From Chlorops oryzae (lineage: Eukaryota > Arthropoda > Insecta > Diptera > Chloropidae), in NCBI GenBank assembly GCA_020466095.1, contig CM035807.1:24007881-24071880 (forward strand): a stretch of DNA of 64,000 nucleotides. The letters run 5' to 3'. The notes beneath the pieces are model-generated. The model saw only the letters and a program-made list of their open reading frames with translations, ran no database searches and had not been told where the DNA came from. The position numbers and the translations under genes were made by a program. How positions within the stretch are numbered: the first letter of the stretch is position 1; every line of letters begins with the position of its first letter. Shown one piece after another: positions 59,345-64,000 of the stretch.

Positions 59345-62080
59345 CGTCAAAATCAAGTGATGACAAATTTACCCCTTATGAGCAAAAAGTTTATAGAATT
59401 GAACTTAAATTAAGTATACTTTGAATCTTTCCTGTCCAAAGAGCTCATTAAAAAACTTTTCGGATATTTAGGGGTCTTTAGATGGGATAATGACAGCAGG
59501 TTTAACCCATTAACGATTAAGGGAAAAAATTTTCCCACTTAAGTTTAACAACTTACAGCAATTCAGGAATATAATCTCACACAGCTTAAAACTATCGAAA
59601 TTTATGTCAATATTGCGTAGTAAAATACTTTTTTATAGCTGCAGTTTTATTATATTCGAAATGAAGAAACAAATTAAGTATTCTCCGCATTCGTAAAGTA
59701 TTCAGGCATTACTCTAATGATATGAAGCAAATATTTGTTTGTTAAAGACAAGTAAGCAAGTTAGCTGTAACCTCGTTAGGTATAAGAGAGACGACTGTAT
59801 TCATGATTCTTAGATTCCTTAAACTCATTCAAAATAGTCTACAGTTTCGAAGCCGGTTTGAGGTCGGTTCTCTTGGAAAGATCATAAAAAAATTTTTTAT
59901 AAAAAAATTGAAATTTTTATTTCATCCGAAAATTCGGATGCAACTCTGCGTGCTCAAAAATTTTCGATTACTTGGCAGCTCAGCTCAAATGAAAATGAAC
60001 AATGGGCTTCGAAGTAATTTTCGTTTTTTTTTTATGTGTTTCATATGGGAACTTCACTCTGAGAGAAGGCTATTGAAAGGAAAATTAAAATGCAAAAATG
60101 TAAAAGAAATTAGAAAATATAATAATATTTTAAAAATAAAAGATAAACAAAATTTCAAAATCAAAAAAAATAAATAAAAATTAAAACAAAAAGAAAATCT
60201 ACTTATTAGGCTTACGCTTTATATATTTTATTACTTTTGAGAAATGAGATCCTTGAATCCGCGGCCGCATCGTTTAAAAGCATCAAGATTCTTCTCATTT
60301 TTTTTTCTAGTGTTTTCCAAAACCATTTCAATATAAGAATTTTCCACTCGTTGAACGAATTTTCCTTCCCTTTTGAATGCCCTTATATGCAGATAATTCT
60401 GCTTATGTGCTCAAATGCACTTTATATCATTTCTTTCGTACACTTTTCATCGAGTTATCACTGTGGCTTACACTCGACTTCACACAACAGTTATAATAAG
60501 CACATACATACACCTATGTATCCATTCGATTTTGGCACAGAAACATATTTCATTATATTAAAATAAATGGGAAAAAATTGGAGGGAATTTCCCAAAATAT
60601 TTTTTTTCTGTTTAATTAAATTTGTTTACTTTTTATGCAGAATGTTTCAGAGCTCCAGAAAATGTTTGGGCCTTGACAAAATTGTGAGTGTATTGAGTGT
60701 ATCTCATGAGCTTCCTTCAACTTTGATTTGGAGTTTCCTATTTTTTTTTTTTTTTGTGATATTTCATTGATTGCTTTCATTTTATTATTTAATTTTATAT
60801 ATTTTTTTTTATATTTATATATCACATTCATCTTAAGCAGTTTAGGCTCTCACTTGACTGGCGGCTTCGTTGGGCAGTTTTTCTGCTAAATAGAATTTTT
60901 ATCTCTTTGAAAACACTTGTCCCGAGTACACAGAATTTATCACTGACTGAAATTAAAGAAACTTTTTCATGCGGGCTTCTGTTTGGTTTGAGTTTATGGA
61001 TTTTTTTTTTTCATTTTGGTTTTTGGTTTTCGGTTTTTTAATTTATTTACTTACGCGACTGTTTCATTAACCGTATTTGAAATTGCTTAATTGGGTTTTT
61101 CGAGAAAGAAGAAGAAGAAAAAATTTCATGAAGAAAGACCACAATTTGATTTCATTAATTGGTTGAAGCAACAATTTATCATCGATAAAAACATATTATT
61201 GGTCCCGGAAGAGAGCTTTGAATCTAGCAGAGGAAACTTTTTTGTTGACATTTGCATTCCAATTTTTATCACTCCGAGGCATTGCAGTTTTTTTTTTTTA
61301 TTTTATTTTATTGTTTATTTTTTTTTTTGCTATCAATTCTTAGTGATCACTGATCACGTCCGTTGTCAATGTGTATGGAATAACAATTTTTCCCCCTTCA
61401 CGACTATTTGGAATCCATCGAATTTAAAGCCTGTCATTTCGTTTGATTGCAAATCGATTGCGTAAATTTCAAGTTTATATCATGAAAAAATGGATTGATT
61501 TGTGACTTGATAAATATTTTAATCACTCAAATTGTCATATTTGTCCGAAACAACGAAATGATGCCCCCACAACAGCTGACGACGATGGCTGTCTCTGTTT
61601 TGGTATTTTCTTTTTCTTTCTCATTTGAATGCAGTATTCCAGGTGTGTACACAATATGATTTCGAGAGGGGTTTTGGAACACTACAAAAAAGTTTTCTCG
61701 AGTTTCTTCGTGATTCCTCGTATTTTTTCCGGCTTCAAAAGTGCATGCAAATTCGTTCTTATAAGCGGAAAATTCTCACATCGAAATTATATCGGAACAC
61801 TGAAGAAATTTTTCAATTCAATTCATGGAAAGACTTTATCCGAGGGTATTTATTTTCATCATTCATTTTCGATTCTTATGAAAATACTTTCTAGACACTG
61901 TTTTATTTGTATTGAAAGTAAATAAAATAATCTTTTTATACACAACGATCGCGATTGCAATGAAAGAACCAATAGTCAATTTCAGCTCCGAAAGGCATTT
62001 CAGTTCCACAAAAGATTCTAGCATTGCAACAAAGTAAACGAAACATTATACCCTGGAATTATTTGAACAATTTCTACATT
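59345..62080. other. Intergenic, no recognised gene
   Basis: AT-rich DNA with T runs. A TTAACCC-like unit lies at about 59504-59570, resembling the one at 58439 on the other side of the MITE. No supported gene. Confidence 0.5.
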
Positions 62081-62081
62081 A

Positions 62082-62995
62082 CAGTACACTCGGGATAACG
62101 TCAACTAATTAAAACCGCGAATGTTGACGTTTACCAGATTGTTGACGTTGGAATTATAGTTTTAAACGTTATTTTAGTATTCAAACTAAAACCATCCAAT
62201 AATCTGATTCAAACAAATTTTTATGTATTTGGAAAAATAGAAAAAATATTTTATATGAGATCATGCCACTTTCGGTTTTTAGAGATCATTTTATACGCGC
62301 AACATCAACAAGTTCGAAAACACAACTGAACAAAGAGAGCAAAAACTACATTGTACGCACAAAGAGAGATTCCCGGAATTCTGAGAATTCGTATTCTACA
62401 GGGTGTCCCGTAGGGAAGTACATTGCTTAAAAGAGTGGTAGGGGGGTCCAAGATGAACAAAAAATTCGTATGTGACGATGGAGTCCCAAATGCACCCCTG
62501 AGGAGTTATGTGGCTTTAAAGTTTTTTGACACTAAGTCCAGAAAAACAATTCTCCCACACCAATGGTTAATTGTAGAAAACAAATTTGAATGCAGTTTGA
62601 AAGCCAATTGTATGTGCTTTTAGGCAAAATTAAATTAATGGTAAAAATTTGACCCATTGAGGGAAAAATAAACGGTCAAAGTGAAAAATTCTGAAAAAAA
62701 ACTTTAAATTTTTTTTTTTGACTTTGGAAGCCATTTTTGTATGAAAAGTGTCGAATTAACACCCAAATTTTTTACTTTATTCAAAATACTGGATCGATTA
62801 CCTTTAATTTGGTACCCCATATGTCAACGGGACACCCTGTCTACGTAATTCTAGCTAAAATTTTCTATTAAGCAGAGTTTACCTTTTGGAGCTTTTAGGT
62901 TTTGTTGACGTTTTAGAATAGTCAATGTCAATAAAAAAGTGTTGACGTTTTGGGGTGTTGACGGAATAGGGGTTGACGTTATCCCGAGTGTACTG
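62082..62995. mobile_element. pogo-like composite element, copy 2
   Basis: The inverted ends are CAGTACACTCGGGATAACGT and its reverse complement; TA flanks both (62080-62081 and 62996-62997). It is collinear with copy 1 at 34782-35721 along its whole length, with small indels, and has the same GTTGACGTT subterminal repeats. A CAGGGTG-type insert lies at 62399-62839, at the same internal site as in copy 1. No transposase frame. Confidence 0.8.
62399..62839. mobile_element. CAGGGTG-type MITE nested in pogo-like copy 2
   Basis: It starts CAGGGTGTCCCGTAG after TA (62397-62398) and ends with ACGGGACACCCTG at 62839. The left and right ends pair better here than in copy 1, so this copy keeps the less altered ends. 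Confidence 0.7.
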
Positions 62996-62999
62996 TATT

Positions 63000-64000
63000 T
63001 TAATCGTATTTAAAAAAAAAAATAAATTTAAACAATCCGAGAATGGTCTATCCGAACACATTTTGCGCTACATCCAATGACCTGGCAGATATTTTTTTCA
63101 CGTAAGCTAAATGGTATTTTATTTATTTATTTTTATTTTTAATCCTTATAAGAAAGTAAGTCAGGTTTTCATTGAACTTCATGCCATACCTATTGAGATC
63201 TAATATCAGTCTATATGAGGAAGATCTTCCCGATTTTTGGGTATCTAAAAATCCACAAAATTTTCATTTATCTTTCACGTGCCTATGAAATTTCAAGAAA
63301 ATTTGTTGTCCTAAGTCATGTCTGGTGATCTCGTCTCACTGTCCAACCGAGCAGAAATTTTTTTTTTAAAGTCAATTCGACTTAGCAGCTTTCGTCCTCT
63401 TAGCCTTTAACCCTTATGGGAACGCATATGGGCATTTCCAGACGGACGCGACACTTAAATGAGCAATTTTAAGTCCCGAATTGAAGTATGCGGTAAATAG
63501 CACTTTCGCTTCTCAATACTTTCGTGCAGCTTATGCGGACTTATATATTTTTCAAAGTTTCTATTGCAGTCCCGAATGGCCATCAGCTATATACGGACGC
63601 GACAGAAAGTTTACTTTTTTTATAGCCACTTTGTAAATTTTATGTGAGGACACATTTGTATTTACATAAATCTCTTCCTTTTCAAATCGATCACCGGGTC
63701 GGTCAGATTCTGTAAAGATCTTTAAAACAATATTTCGCCCTCTATACAAATTATACTGCATAAAAATGTTATTAAAAGCAACAATAAAAAGTCCAAAATA
63801 TCTGAGAATTATCGTGAAAATTCGAATTACATTGTACGGACGATCCTCTTAAGCGGACACTTTTTGGTCAATGCTCGAGTATTTCTGCTTCTCATATAAT
63901 TTCCTCTTAAGCGGACATATTTTTCGGTCTAGAAGGTGTCCGCTTAAGAAAGAGTACACACTGTACATATCCCTGATCTGATCTTATATTAAAATTTTAT
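63000..64000. other. Intergenic; right end of a further CAGT-type element at 63963
   Basis: Repeated CTTAAGCGGAC and GCGGAC motifs occur from 63470 onward. The terminus, read from the right, is CAGTGTGTACTCTTTCTTAA ending at 63963, followed by TA. This resembles a pogo/Tigger end, but I could not place the matching left end. No gene is recognised. Confidence 0.4.

Overview
This is AT-rich eukaryotic DNA, almost certainly from a higher fly (Diptera). The grounds are five short intronless secreted-protein genes with Drosophila-type TATA plus initiator core promoters and AATAAA-type poly(A) signals, a full-length but broken Jockey-clade LINE, an R1/LOA-type LINE, and many small terminal-inverted-repeat elements of kinds common in flies. 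The species cannot be named from the sequence alone. There is no sign of operons, CRISPR or bacterial content.

Gene-bearing part (about 5-28 kb): five compact genes are spread over 22 kb. Four encode small secreted glycine-rich proteins of cuticle or structural type (5385-6011 minus, 15003-15515 plus, 23328-23888 plus, 27335-27706 minus). The fifth (26225-26500 minus) encodes a 91-residue secreted protein that is not glycine-rich and carries a Gly-Arg-Arg processing motif. All five have a TATA-like box 33-34 bases upstream of an (A/T/C)AGTT-type initiator, so they look co-designed, and the four Gly-rich genes are probably diverged paralogs. Between them lie a foldback element with tandemly repeated arms (16290-17323), a hAT-type MITE inside another TA-flanked MITE (18056-18763), a 3.7 kb hAT-like element (9608-13350), a TTAA-flanked element (3139-3899), Harbinger-like MITEs and a tRNA-derived SINE.

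Region 28-45 kb: no protein gene could be recognised. It holds simple repeats, a second foldback (33669-34105), a pogo-like composite element (34782-35721) and other repeats.

Region 45.8-56.8 kb: a three-layer nest. A (CTTAA)n / (TTAAG)n pentanucleotide array is split by a complete R1/LOA-type LINE on the plus strand (46199-56422). That LINE is in turn split inside ORF1 by a complete Jockey-clade LINE on the minus strand (47397-52401), flanked by a 10-base target duplication. Removing the Jockey insert and one duplication copy restores the reading frame of the host ORF1. Both LINEs carry several frameshifts and are dead as they stand.

Region 56.8-64 kb: no gene recognised. It contains another CAGGGTG-type MITE (58617-59337), the second copy of the pogo-like composite (62082-62995) and one end of a further pogo-like element near the window edge.
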